Of a stretch of DNA of 64,000 nt, positions 1-8,228 are shown in pieces. The notes below the pieces were generated by a model, which worked only from the letters and a program-made list of their open reading frames with translations, did not search any database and was not told the origin of the DNA. The DNA comes from Streptomyces clavifer (GTDB taxonomy: Bacteria; Actinomycetota; Actinomycetes; Streptomycetales; Streptomycetaceae): the NCBI GenBank assembly GCA_014651175.1, contig BMWJ01000007.1, positions 124,001 to 188,000 of the forward strand. Reading direction: 5' to 3'. The stretch's first letter is position 1, and the number at the start of each line of letters is the position of its first letter. The position numbers were made by a program, and so were the translations under genes.

Positions 1-948
1 CGTGAGCCCGTTGACGCGGTCAAGCGCTCCGCTCGGTACGAACCACAAGCGGTACTCCTCCCGGTTGCAGCCGAGCAGGAGGTCGACCGACGGGAGCGGG
101 GGGTCGGCCGGTACCACGTCGTCGTCGACGACGATGTGGAAGCCCGGCCCGCCGCTGATCGGGTTCGCTCTGCCGACCACCGCGTCCTGCGCGTCCAGCA
201 GTCGTTCGCGGTTCACGGCGGCGAACTCCTCCGCCGTGGCCGGCACCCGCAGTCTCTTCGCCATCGCCCTCACGGTCTTCGCGCCCTGGCCGCGCGTCAC
301 GGTCTGCGGTGCGCCGCTCTGCAGGACAGCCCGGTGGAACAGCCCGGCCGCACGAGCTCCGGCCATCAGGGCCGCGATGCTGACGGCTCCGGCGGACTCA
401 CCGCACACCGTGACGCGTCCGGGGTCTCCGCGGAACGCGGCGATGTTGTCTCGCACCCAGGTCAGGGCGGCGATCTGGTCCAGCAGGCCCCGGTTGTCGG
501 GGGCGTCGGGAAACACTCCGAACCCCTCGACCCCGAGACGGTAGTTGATCGAGACAAGCACCACGCCGTCGCGCGCGAAGGCCCGGCCGTCGTACAGCGG
601 CACGGCGGCGGAGCCACTGCGCAGGGACCCCCCGTGGATCCACACGATCACGGGCAGCGGCCCGTCCTCGCCCGCCGGAGCCCAGATGTTGAGGTTGAGA
701 CACTCCTCCCCCGGGATCTCCACCTCGGGGATCAACCGGTCGAGGGGCGGCGGGTAGGGGCGTTGCGGGGCCGTCGGCCCGAACGCCAGCGCGTCACGCA
801 CCCCGTCCCAGGACTGGACGGGCGCGGGAGCGCGAAACCGGTGGATGCCGAAGGGCGCGGCGGCGTAGGGGATGGCGAGGAAGGAGGCTATCCCGTCCCG
901 GACACGGCCTCGTACCTTTCCCTGGCGTGTGGTCGCGATGATGTCCAT
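1..948 (-). CDS. Type B carboxylesterase, C-terminal part cut by window edge
   Basis: The reverse strand reads an open frame from ATG at 948 to the first base of the window, 316 codons without a stop, so the C-terminus lies outside. It has the hallmarks of the type B carboxylesterase / para-nitrobenzyl esterase family: an N-terminal QGKVRG...FLAIPYAAAP segment, the oxyanion-hole region VWIHGG, then SINYRLG, and the nucleophile elbow GESAGAV. Family members hydrolyse carboxylic esters and are usually about 500 residues. GAGAGGA just upstream of the ATG is a good ribosome site. The catalytic Glu and His should lie in the missing part. The family call is firm; the substrate is unknown. Confidence 0.9.
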   Translation of the reverse strand, partial: MDIIATTRQGKVRGRVRDGIASFLAIPYAAAPFGIHRFRAPAPVQSWDGVRDALAFGPTAPQRPYPPPLDRLIPEVEIPGEECLNLNIWAPAGEDGPLPVIVWIHGGSLRSGSAAVPLYDGRAFARDGVVLVSINYRLGVEGFGVFPDAPDNRGLLDQIAALTWVRDNIAAFRGDPGRVTVCGESAGAVSIAALMAGARAAGLFHRAVLQSGAPQTVTRGQGAKTVRAMAKRLRVPATAEEFAAVNRERLLDAQDAVVGRANPISGGPGFHIVVDDDVVPADPPLPSVDLLLGCNREEYRLWFVPSGALDRVNGLT

Positions 949-970
949 GGCGGTCCTCTCACGAGAAGGA

Positions 971-997
971 GCCGCTCCCCCTCCCTGCGGGAGCGGC
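971..997 (-). terminator. Hairpin between two hydrolase genes
   Basis: A perfect 9-bp stem, GCCGCTCCC at 971-979 with GGGAGCGGC at 989-997, sits just past the stop codon of the reverse-strand hydrolase at 1066. It probably ends that transcript, as U-tract-free hairpins commonly do in Streptomyces. Confidence 0.6.
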
Positions 998-1065
998 AGG
1001 GGAAGCGGTGGAGAGGGCAGACCGGAACGACGTCTGCCAGGGCGTCGGTGATCGGCTGGAGCGGG

Positions 1066-1959
1066 TTACGGAGTGGCGGCCGGGACGCTCAGGGCCAGGG
1101 CGTTCCGACGGACGTCGGACCAGGTGGCGGTATCGGCGCAGATGCCGCATCCGGTGCCGAAGAACTGCGTACGTGCCGTCCGGTCGCCCATGAGGTGGGC
1201 ACGGAACCACGCGGTGGTCGGTGCGGCGAACGGGCCGGGGTCGCCCACGACCGTGAAGTGGTCGGCGCCTCGCAGCTCACCGTAGACAGCCGGGATGTGA
1301 TCGGCTGCGTTGTAGAAGGCCTTGACGAGGAAGGGGAAGACGATGCTGTCCTTCTGGCCGGCGAGCAGGAGCGCGGGTACGTGCACTGCGTTGATGTCGG
1401 CAAGCGGGCCGGGCTGGATCGGCAGGATGGCGTCGATGCGGGGGTCCGCGCCGACGACGATGGCCGCCGCGCCACCCTGCGAGTGCCCCGATGCGCCGAT
1501 GTGTTCCAGGTCGACGCGGTGGAGGAAGATGCTGCCCGGGTCGGCGTTCCTGCGGGTGAGCATGTCGATGCCCGCTCGCATGGAGATGCCGAGATTGGAC
1601 TGCGGGGTGTTGGCGGCTGCCACGATGAACCCCTGGCTCGCCCAGTGGAGCAGCAGGTCCCGGTAGACGAGGGGAGTGCCGTTGGTGCCGTTGCCCCACA
1701 CGATCACGGGGTGGCGGCGGTCGCTGTCCGCGATGTCGCGTGGGTAGTAGAGCGTGGTGATCGCTCCGACTTCCACGGCGGTGGCGTAGGGGCCCGGGGC
1801 GCCGAAGTCACCGGCGGACGAGGCCGCGGGAGGGCCGGGGGCGGCAGCGGCCGTACCCGTGGTGGGAGCAGATGCCGACGCTGTACCGGCGCCCGCCGAT
1901 ACGGACAGGACAAGGGTGAGTGCGGCCAACGGGGCGAGCAGGCTTCTTCTCCACAGCAA
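1066..1959 (-). CDS. Secreted alpha/beta hydrolase (chlorophyllase/cutinase-like)
   Basis: This 297-residue protein starts with an arginine-containing n-region and a leucine/alanine-rich hydrophobic core ending near ASAS-A, a typical Sec signal peptide. The mature part has the nucleophile elbow GHSQGG, a likely acid in AGQKDSIV, and a catalytic His in GADHFT. Two cysteines in the tail motif GTGCGIC could form a disulfide, as in secreted lipase/cutinase-like enzymes. The start is TTG, preceded by AGGAG seven bases upstream. It probably cleaves an extracellular ester or polyester. Both this gene and the next one downstream encode hydrolases, but they are separated by a hairpin. Confidence 0.85.
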   Translation of the reverse strand: MLWRRSLLAPLAALTLVLSVSAGAGTASASAPTTGTAAAAPGPPAASSAGDFGAPGPYATAVEVGAITTLYYPRDIADSDRRHPVIVWGNGTNGTPLVYRDLLLHWASQGFIVAAANTPQSNLGISMRAGIDMLTRRNADPGSIFLHRVDLEHIGASGHSQGGAAAIVVGADPRIDAILPIQPGPLADINAVHVPALLLAGQKDSIVFPFLVKAFYNAADHIPAVYGELRGADHFTVVGDPGPFAAPTTAWFRAHLMGDRTARTQFFGTGCGICADTATWSDVRRNALALSVPAATP

Positions 1960-2322
1960 GGCGACTCCTGACGTCAGGGCGAACCGAATGGTTCATCCGG
2001 ATCACTTCGGTGTGTGATCGCATTTTGCGGCAGCAACCGGCGGCCGTCTCTGCGCAATCGCGGCAATGACCGGCGGCAGGGCTTGTGCAACTTGCCGAGA
2101 GCCGTGAGTGCGGTGGAGCGATGCCGTGCTCAGTCCGGTCGCAGGGCCGACGGAGCACCGGCCGGACGGCGCGGCGAGCGGTGCGCACGGTTCGCGGCGT
2201 GAGGTGCGCATGGTTCGCGCCGCGCGGTAAGCACGGTCCCTCCCACGCGGCCGGCCCGCCCGTAGGGCATCCGCTGCCGAGGCGGAGGGGCCGGCGAGGA
2301 ACTCGCGGTGGCCAGTTCCTGC
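1960..2322. other. Intergenic region, no convincing gene
   Basis: This 363-bp gap holds the promoter side of the secreted hydrolase. Around 2170-2235 there are two imperfect copies of a GCGCAyGGTTCGCGsCG motif. No open frame shows codon bias or a ribosome site. Confidence 0.5.
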
Positions 2323-3609
2323 TCACCTCCGTTCGGCGCCGGTCTCCTCACCGTCCTCGTGCTCGGCACGGGGCACCCCCATGGCCAGGAGCGCGGTGTC
2401 GTCGTCGAGTCCCTCGCCGAACGAGTCCAGGAGCTCGTTGAGCGCCTCGACGGCGCCGGGAGCCGACGTGGGGGCGAGGCCTCGCGCGAATTCCAGGAGC
2501 GCTTCGTCGCCGTAGCGTCCACCCGGGTCCGGGGTACGGGCCTCGGTCAGACCGTCGGTGTAGAGCAGCAGGGTGTCCCCGGGGCCCAGCTCCACGGCGG
2601 CCGTGGTGAACTGCGCGTCCGGCACGACCCCGACCAGCTGTCCTCCCGGCGTGGGCAGGTAGTCGGCGCTGCCGTCGGCGCGCAGCAGCACGGCAGGGGG
2701 GTGGCCGCCACCGGCCAGGACGACATGGAAACCCATGTCCTCCCCGTCCAGGGTGAGCAGGCCGAAGATCACGGTGCAGAAGCGCGGTTCGTCCTCCTGG
2801 AACTCACGGTTGAGGGCGCTGTTGAGGTTGGCCAGAACCGTGACCGGCACGGGGTCCGAGACCGCGGCGGCCCGCAGGGTGTACCGCGCCAGAGAGGTCA
2901 CCACAGCCGCGCCCGCGCCCTTGCCGCGCACGTCGCCCATGAAGAATCCCCAGCGGCCCGGAGCCAGCGGAAACAGGTCGTAGAAGTCCCCTCCCACCTC
3001 GTCGGGGGACGCGAAGTGGTACTGCGCGGCCACTTCCAGTCCTGGAACCGGCTCGAGCGCCGGCGGGATCAAGGTGCGCTGCAGGGTCGTGGCGAGGCGC
3101 TGCAGTCGTTCGCGTTCGAGATCGGCCTCCTGCCGGGCTCGCAGCAGCTCGCGCTCGTAGGTGCGCCTGTCCCGTGCGTCCAGGAGGGTGGTGCGGATCA
3201 GCAGCGGCTGCCCGTCGCTGTCCTGCTTCACGGTGGAGGTGACCAGGACGGGCAGCCGGCTGCCGTCCGCGGTCCTGAGCTCCAGTGCGATGCCGCTGAT
3301 CCCGCCCTGCATCTGCAGCAGCGGCGAAAAATGCGTCTCGTGGTACAGCTTGCCGCCGATGGTCAGCAGGTCGGAGAACTGTTTGCGGCCGACCAGTTCC
3401 TCCCGCCGGTAGCCGAGCCACTGCAAAAGGGTCTGGTTGACCTTGGCGATCCGGCCGTCCAGCAAGGTGGAGAGGTAGCCGCACGGCGCGTTCTCATACA
3501 GGTCCTCCGCACTGTCCTCCAGCAGGGCGGAGAACGGCAGCTGCTCCTGGTCCCGGTCCCCCACGGCCCAGCATCCGTCGGGTTCCTCCCAGCTCGGGGA
3601 CACAGTCAC
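2323..3609 (-). CDS. PAS-PP2C (SpoIIE-type) phosphatase, RsbP-like
   Basis: The 428-residue protein has a PAS domain at about residues 33-148, a short coiled linker (about 148-180) and a C-terminal PPM/SpoIIE serine phosphatase domain. Metal-binding phosphatase motifs VGGDFYD (205-211), GDVRGKG (225-231), LLYTDGLTE and a final DDDTALL are all present. This is the layout of Bacillus RsbP, which dephosphorylates an anti-anti-sigma factor of the STAS type to free a stress sigma factor. The GTG start overlaps the stop of the upstream hydrolase gene (GTGA), so the two are translationally coupled. No STAS or RsbW-like gene is adjacent, so the target must be encoded elsewhere. Confidence 0.9.
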   Translation of the reverse strand: MTVSPSWEEPDGCWAVGDRDQEQLPFSALLEDSAEDLYENAPCGYLSTLLDGRIAKVNQTLLQWLGYRREELVGRKQFSDLLTIGGKLYHETHFSPLLQMQGGISGIALELRTADGSRLPVLVTSTVKQDSDGQPLLIRTTLLDARDRRTYERELLRARQEADLERERLQRLATTLQRTLIPPALEPVPGLEVAAQYHFASPDEVGGDFYDLFPLAPGRWGFFMGDVRGKGAGAAVVTSLARYTLRAAAVSDPVPVTVLANLNSALNREFQEDEPRFCTVIFGLLTLDGEDMGFHVVLAGGGHPPAVLLRADGSADYLPTPGGQLVGVVPDAQFTTAAVELGPGDTLLLYTDGLTEARTPDPGGRYGDEALLEFARGLAPTSAPGAVEALNELLDSFGEGLDDDTALLAMGVPRAEHEDGEETGAERR

Positions 3610-4406
3610 GCCCCCTGCACGAAGGCAATGATCGCCTCGGCCGTCTCCTCGGGGGCGCTCAGCTGGGGGCAGTGGCCCGTCGCGTCCAGAGTGACCAGTT
3701 CGCTGCCGGGGATCTGCTCGTGGACGAAGGCGCCCACCTCGCGCGGGGCCAGCGTGTCACGCGCGCTCTCGGCGATGAGCGTGGGGACGCTCACTTCGGC
3801 GAGATCCGCCCGGTTGTCGGACAGGAAGGTCACTCTCGCGAACACCCGGGCGATCTCCGGGTCCATCCGGCAGAAGCTGTTGGTCAGCTCCTCACCCAGC
3901 TCCGGACGTTCCGGATTTCCCATGATCACCGGGGCCATCGTCGCGGACCAGCCCAGATAGTTGCTGTCCAGCGACTCGAGCAGTTCGCCGATGTCCTGTT
4001 CGCTGAACCCGCCCCGGTAGTCACCGTCGTCGATGTAGGACGGCGAAGGCGTGAGGAGGACGAGTCTGTCGAAGAGCTTGGGCTCCCGAGCGGCTACGAG
4101 GACACCGACCATGGAACTGACCGAATGCCCGACGAAGGTCACGGGTCCGAGGTCCAGCTCCTGACAGATCTCGATCACGTCCTGCACGTAGCCGTCCAGG
4201 GTGGAGTACCTCTTCGCGCTCCAGGCGGACACGTCGGATTGCCCGGCCCCCACATGGTCGAAACAGACCACCTGGAAGCGTTCCTCGAGCACGGGCGCGA
4301 CGAGGCGCCACAGATTCTGATCGCACCCGAATCCATGGGCGAGCATCACCACCGGGCCGCTATCCCGGCCGGACACCGTCACCCGGTTCCTTTTCCGCAC
4401 GTCCAT
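3606..4406 (-). CDS. RsbQ-like alpha/beta hydrolase, partner of the PAS-PP2C phosphatase
   Basis: From ATG at 4406 the protein is 266 residues, very close to Bacillus RsbQ (269). The N-terminus with LAHGFGCDQNLW matches the RsbQ signature. The catalytic triad falls at Ser95 (GHSVSS), Asp217 (ARDTLA) and His245 (TGHCPQ), almost the same positions as in RsbQ. An upstream in-frame extension to 4865 lacks family similarity, and AGGA eight bases before 4406 supports the shorter start. In Bacillus, RsbQ activates the PAS-PP2C phosphatase RsbP under energy stress, probably by supplying or modifying a PAS ligand. The coupled downstream phosphatase implies the same partnership here. The same hydrolase fold includes strigolactone and karrikin receptors. 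Confidence 0.88.
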   Translation of the reverse strand: MDVRKRNRVTVSGRDSGPVVMLAHGFGCDQNLWRLVAPVLEERFQVVCFDHVGAGQSDVSAWSAKRYSTLDGYVQDVIEICQELDLGPVTFVGHSVSSMVGVLVAAREPKLFDRLVLLTPSPSYIDDGDYRGGFSEQDIGELLESLDSNYLGWSATMAPVIMGNPERPELGEELTNSFCRMDPEIARVFARVTFLSDNRADLAEVSVPTLIAESARDTLAPREVGAFVHEQIPGSELVTLDATGHCPQLSAPEETAEAIIAFVQGA

Positions 4407-4864
4407 AGAGAACATCCTGACACCTGCGGCACGTGACGGCCCGGTCTGCCGGAAGGGTTGCTCAGCAGAGTGACCGCTGAGTAACCGTCCACGTGCAAGG
4501 TGTCGCCGCACCGGTTTCACCCCTGGTGTCCGCTCGCCGCATGCGGCCGCTCCCCCCGCGCAGGGCGCCGGCCTCTCCCCCATCGAGGGGACGCCGCGTC
4601 GAGCGGCACCCGACATCGGGGCAGGAGGCCGAGCGGCTCCGCTCGGCGCCGGCCGCGATCGGCCGCGCCCTCGCGGGCCGGACCGGGGCAGTCGGTGCAC
4701 CGGTCGGCCGCTGCACGGTCCGGAACTCGCTGACTGACTCATCAGTCTCCGGTCGGCGGTCCGGCCGGGAACGTCGTGAGTGAAGGATGCTTTACATGCT
4801 TCTCCGTGCTGTCCTTCAGACCGCAGCGCCCGAGCGATGGCTTCGCGAACCTTCCCGATGATCA
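4407..4864. other. Intergenic region upstream of the rsbQ-like gene
   Basis: This 458-bp gap has no frame with convincing codon bias. It should contain the promoter of the RsbQ/RsbP-like pair, but no clear GTTT...GGGTA (sigma-B-type) or vegetative promoter was recognised. Confidence 0.5.
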
Positions 4865-5437
4865 TTACCAGCGGACTGTACTCAGCCCGTTGCCGAGATC
4901 CGTCACCTCTGCTCCAGCAAGAACAGCCGGGACGGCGCTGAGCCGGTCCGTCCGGAACTGCACTCGGTCCGGGCGCGGGCCCATCGGCAGTCGGTCAAAC
5001 AGGACCAGCGCGTCATCGTCCTCGTCCGTTGTTTCGCCGCCCAGATCGACGAGCAGCGCGACAGTCCTGTCCAACTCCCGCTGGATCAGCCGTTGAACCG
5101 CGTCCGTGGCCTGCTTACGCTCGTTCTCGGTCAATCCTCCGAGCACGAAGGTGAGGACCTGGGTGTCCGGCGCCACGTACCTGATATCGCACACCACGTC
5201 CGTGTCGGCCGACATCCAGAACTGCATGCAGAGCGGCCCGACCGACAGGCCAATAAGCTCCAGGATGCGCTGGACAGGCAGCTTCACCTGTTCCCCCGCG
5301 ACGTCCAACAGCATCCCGCAGCCCAGCGTCGGGTGCTCGACGGTCAGCCCGGACTGAGCCAATTGGTTGGTGACCGCGCGGAACGCGGACTCGTCCATCC
5401 GGCCCTCGCGGTACCAGGACAGGTAGGTCTCCAACAC
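4865..5437 (-). CDS. Conserved-looking protein of unknown function
   Basis: A reverse-strand gene of 190 residues with strong codon bias and no recognised domain. It starts MLETYLSWYREGRMDE and has an acidic stretch TTDEDDD near residue 145. No signal peptide or membrane segment is visible, so it is probably cytoplasmic. Two GTG starts nine bases apart are possible (5446 and 5437). The second is preferred because AGGAG lies eight bases before it but abuts the first. The composition (alpha/beta, one GCGMLLD segment) gives no functional hint. Confidence 0.75.
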   Translation of the reverse strand: MLETYLSWYREGRMDESAFRAVTNQLAQSGLTVEHPTLGCGMLLDVAGEQVKLPVQRILELIGLSVGPLCMQFWMSADTDVVCDIRYVAPDTQVLTFVLGGLTENERKQATDAVQRLIQRELDRTVALLVDLGGETTDEDDDALVLFDRLPMGPRPDRVQFRTDRLSAVPAVLAGAEVTDLGNGLSTVRW

Positions 5438-5633
5438 CGCTGACACTCCTCGTCGTCATGGCCCGCCACGGGGAAGACGTGACGCCCTATACCGGTGGCC
5501 ACCCTCCGTCAACAAGCATCCGGCATTCTGAGCCCATGGGTGATCATTCAGCAGACACGGTCCAAGACCGCAGAAGGAAGGATCGGGGTGGACCATGGTC
5601 CGGGTCCCGACGGGCTTCGGCAGTGCGAACCCT

Positions 5634-7346
5634 TCAGGAGGGCCGGTCCGGTCGTGTCCGTTCCCGGCGCGTCTCCCCAGCGGCCACGGGAAGTTCGAGG
5701 CGGGGCCCATGGAAGCGTTCCCGCAGAAGTCGGTCGTGCGACACCACGACCAGCGTGCCGGTGTAGCAGGCCAGGGCCGCCTCGATCTCCTCCACCAGGG
5801 CGGGAGCCAGGTGGTTCGTCGGCTCGTCGAGCAGGAGCAGGTCGAGGGGGCCCGCCGTCACGAGGCGGGCCAGCTCGAGCTTGCGGCGCTGCCCGACGGA
5901 CAGGTCCCGTACGAGGACCGCGAGGTCGGCGGCGTGGAAGAGGCCGAGCGCAAGCAGTGCCCCGACGTGATCCTCGGGCCGGCCCTCCCTGCCTGCTGCG
6001 AAGGCGGCGAGGAGTGTCCGGGCGTCGAAAGCGTCATCGGGCGCACTCTGCTGACGCAGGAATCCGACCCGCCGCGGCCGGCGCACGACACCGGCGTCAG
6101 GCATCAGTTCGCCTGCCAACACCTGCAGGAGGGTGCTCTTACCGACACCGTTGGGGCCGGTGACGAGGAGCCGGCCACCAGGAGCCAGTTCCAGGGACGG
6201 AACGTACAACCGGTCTTCGACCAGGACGTCTTCCAGGTGCGTCGACATGGTCGCCCCCTCGGCGGTCGGCGTGCCTTCGACGCGGCCTGTGAACCGCAGG
6301 GGCTGCGGAGGGGGCGGCACCGGGTGCTTCGTGAGCCGCTGCAAGCGCTCACGTGCGTTCCTGATGCGGCTCTGTGCGCCGTGCGCCCGGGAACGGGCCC
6401 GGAACGCCCCGGCGCCGCTGAACGCCCACGGCCCCTTGCGGGGGATCCCGGCCAGCAGCCCGGCCCCGGCGTGGGCGAGGTGTTCCTGGCGGGCGACCTC
6501 GTTGCGCCATTGCTCGTGCTCCCACACCCACCGGGCCCGGGCCGCTGCCCTGGCGGTGAGGAAGCCGGCGTAACCGTTGCCGTAGCGCCGTACCGTGCGC
6601 CGGTCCTGGTCCACCTCCAGAACGGTGTCGGTGACGCGCTCCAGTAGGGCCCGATCGTGCGTGGCCACGACGACCGTGCCCCGATGCCGGCGCAGATGTC
6701 CTTCGAGCCATGCCACGGCCTCATCGTCCAGGTCGTTGGTCGGCTCGTCGAGCAGCAGCAGCTCGGGAGCCGAGGCCAGCGTCGCGGCGAGCGCGAGCCG
6801 GGAGCGCTGCCCTCCGGAAAGGGTGCTCAGCTTGCGCCTCCGGTCCAGGGGCGCAAGCTCGCCGAGACGGCGCAGGCCCACCTCGACCCGGCGATCCGCA
6901 CCATGCCCGCCTCGCGCCTCGAACTCGGCCACCAGCGCGGCGTAGTGCTCGAACTCGGCACTGTCGGCCGTACCGAGTCCGGTCTCGGCGACCCGGATAC
7001 GGCGCTCCAGGGCGCGCAGTTCACCCAGTACGTGATCCACGGCATCGCCCACACGCGCGGCACCGGGCAGATCCAGAGTCTGGCGAAGGTGACCGATCCC
7101 GCCCGGTGCAGTGACGGTCAGGCTGCCGTTGTCGACCGACTCCCGTCCTGCCAGCAGCCGGAGGAGCGTGGACTTGCCGGCGCCGTTGTCCCCGACGACG
7201 CCGACCTTCTCGCCCGCCCGGACGGTGAGGGACACACGGTCCAGCACCAGCCGGTCGCCGTAGCGTTTGGTCACCTCGGCGAGAGCGATCTGGGACGTGG
7301 CGGGAGAGGGGGCAGTGACGGAGGTGGCGACGGGAGCACGGTGCAA
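5634..7346 (-). CDS. ABC-F family ATPase, possible ribosome-protection protein
   Basis: A 570-residue soluble protein with two ATP-binding cassettes and no membrane segments, the definition of ABC-F. Cassette 1 has Walker A GDNGAGKST, signature LSGGQRSRL and LLLDEPTNDLDD. Cassette 2 has GPNGVGKST, LSVGQRRKLELA and LLLDEPTNHL. They are joined by an arginine-rich interdomain linker of the kind that reaches into the ribosome. Actinomycete members include antibiotic-resistance proteins (TlrC/OleB type) and housekeeping translation factors. The TTG start has AAAGGA a few bases upstream. A TetR-type operator about 80-100 bp upstream suggests drug-inducible expression, which favours the resistance reading. 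Confidence 0.85.
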   Translation of the reverse strand: MHRAPVATSVTAPSPATSQIALAEVTKRYGDRLVLDRVSLTVRAGEKVGVVGDNGAGKSTLLRLLAGRESVDNGSLTVTAPGGIGHLRQTLDLPGAARVGDAVDHVLGELRALERRIRVAETGLGTADSAEFEHYAALVAEFEARGGHGADRRVEVGLRRLGELAPLDRRRKLSTLSGGQRSRLALAATLASAPELLLLDEPTNDLDDEAVAWLEGHLRRHRGTVVVATHDRALLERVTDTVLEVDQDRRTVRRYGNGYAGFLTARAAARARWVWEHEQWRNEVARQEHLAHAGAGLLAGIPRKGPWAFSGAGAFRARSRAHGAQSRIRNARERLQRLTKHPVPPPPQPLRFTGRVEGTPTAEGATMSTHLEDVLVEDRLYVPSLELAPGGRLLVTGPNGVGKSTLLQVLAGELMPDAGVVRRPRRVGFLRQQSAPDDAFDARTLLAAFAAGREGRPEDHVGALLALGLFHAADLAVLVRDLSVGQRRKLELARLVTAGPLDLLLLDEPTNHLAPALVEEIEAALACYTGTLVVVSHDRLLRERFHGPRLELPVAAGETRRERTRPDRPS

Positions 7347-7424
7347 GAGCAGTCCTTTGCTGGGTGAGCGGGGTCATGCGGCAGACAGAGGGGGCACCCG
7401 CTGCCGGCCGATGCACGTAAGCTA

Positions 7425-7445
7425 GACGAGACGATCCGTCTCGTC
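7425..7445 (-). promoter_or_regulatory. Candidate TetR-family operator upstream of the ABC-F gene
   Basis: GACGAGAC (7425-7432) and GTCTCGTC (7438-7445) form a perfect 8-bp inverted repeat around five central bases. This AC-GAGACG half-site pattern is common among TetR-family operators in actinobacteria. It lies between aztA's 3' end and the ABC-F start, where it can only act on the ABC-F gene. No TetR gene is adjacent. Confidence 0.55.
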
Positions 7446-7461
7446 AACCGCTTGCCGCACC

Positions 7462-8163
7462 TCATACCCGCCGGGGCAGCCGCCAGACCGCGTCGATGAC
7501 GTCGTCGGTGAGGACTTCCCGAGGATCGCCCTCCCCCCACAGCCGCCCCTCCTGGAGCAGCAGAAGGTGCCCTGCGGACCTGGCCACCCCGAGGTCATGG
7601 GTCGCCTGGACAACCGTGACGCCCTCCTCCGTCACTTCGGCCAGCACATCGGCGATCAACCGCTGAGCCGTCGCATCGAGGCCCGTAGTGGGTTCGTCGA
7701 GCAGAAGCAGATCGGCCTCCTGCGCCAACCCCTGTGCGATGAGGGCGCGCTGGCGCTGACCACCCGACAGCTCCCCGAGCTGCCGGTGGGCGAGGGAGGC
7801 GATGCCGAGTCGCCCCATACTCGTCTCCACGACCTCCCAGTCCCGCCGCGACAGCCGTCGCCACAGCCCTCGACGACCCCACCTCCCCATCGCCACGGCG
7901 TCGCGCACCGTCAGCGGGAGCACGTCGACCGCCTTGCTGCGCTGCGTCACGAACGCGACACGCCCGGCCGTCCGGTGCTCCACCTCGCCCGCTGTTGCCC
8001 GGATCACACCGGCGATCACTCCGAGCAGCGTGGACTTGCCCGAGCCGTTCGGCCCGACCACGGCCGTTGTGGTGAACGCCGGTATGTGCAGGGTGAGTTG
8101 CTCCAGCACCGCACGGTTCGCATAACCGGCCGACACCCCTTCGAGTCCTACCTGTCGCTGCAT
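7462..8163 (-). CDS. aztA: Zinc ABC transporter ATPase (AztA/ZnuC-type)
   Basis: A 233-residue ATPase with Walker A GPNGSGKST, signature LSGGQRQRAL, Walker B LLLDEPTTGLD and the switch His in ATHD. It energises a metal-uptake transporter at the cytoplasmic face of the membrane. It is divergent from the permease gene, with one Zur box in the 65-bp gap, and the other components (permease, binding lipoprotein, AztD chaperones) are across that gap. GAGG before the ATG at 8163 supports the start. Divergent placement from aztB, rather than within one operon, differs from the Paracoccus aztABCD arrangement. Confidence 0.88.
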   Translation of the reverse strand: MQRQVGLEGVSAGYANRAVLEQLTLHIPAFTTTAVVGPNGSGKSTLLGVIAGVIRATAGEVEHRTAGRVAFVTQRSKAVDVLPLTVRDAVAMGRWGRRGLWRRLSRRDWEVVETSMGRLGIASLAHRQLGELSGGQRQRALIAQGLAQEADLLLLDEPTTGLDATAQRLIADVLAEVTEEGVTVVQATHDLGVARSAGHLLLLQEGRLWGEGDPREVLTDDVIDAVWRLPRRV

Positions 8164-8196
8164 CCCAGAACCTCTTCCCGTCTCGCGTCTTTGTAG

Positions 8197-8211
8197 TGAT
8201 AATCATTTTCA
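8197..8211. promoter_or_regulatory. Zur box between divergent aztA and aztB
   Basis: The 15-mer at 8197-8211 reads on the reverse strand TGAAAATGATTATCA, one base away from a perfect inverted repeat and a clear match to the actinomycete Zur consensus. It overlaps GATAAT (8198-8203), a likely -10 for the rightward genes, and adjoins TACAAT on the other strand, a likely -10 for aztA. Zinc-bound Zur sitting here would block both promoters. Confidence 0.88.
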
Positions 8212-8228
8212 TTGTAGTGTCCGGCGAC

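Noticed and set aside
136-1971. Long forward frame of 611 codons
   Set aside because: It lies antisense to two hydrolase genes with clear motifs; its composition is the Gly/Arg/Asp-rich pattern of a shadow frame in high-GC DNA.
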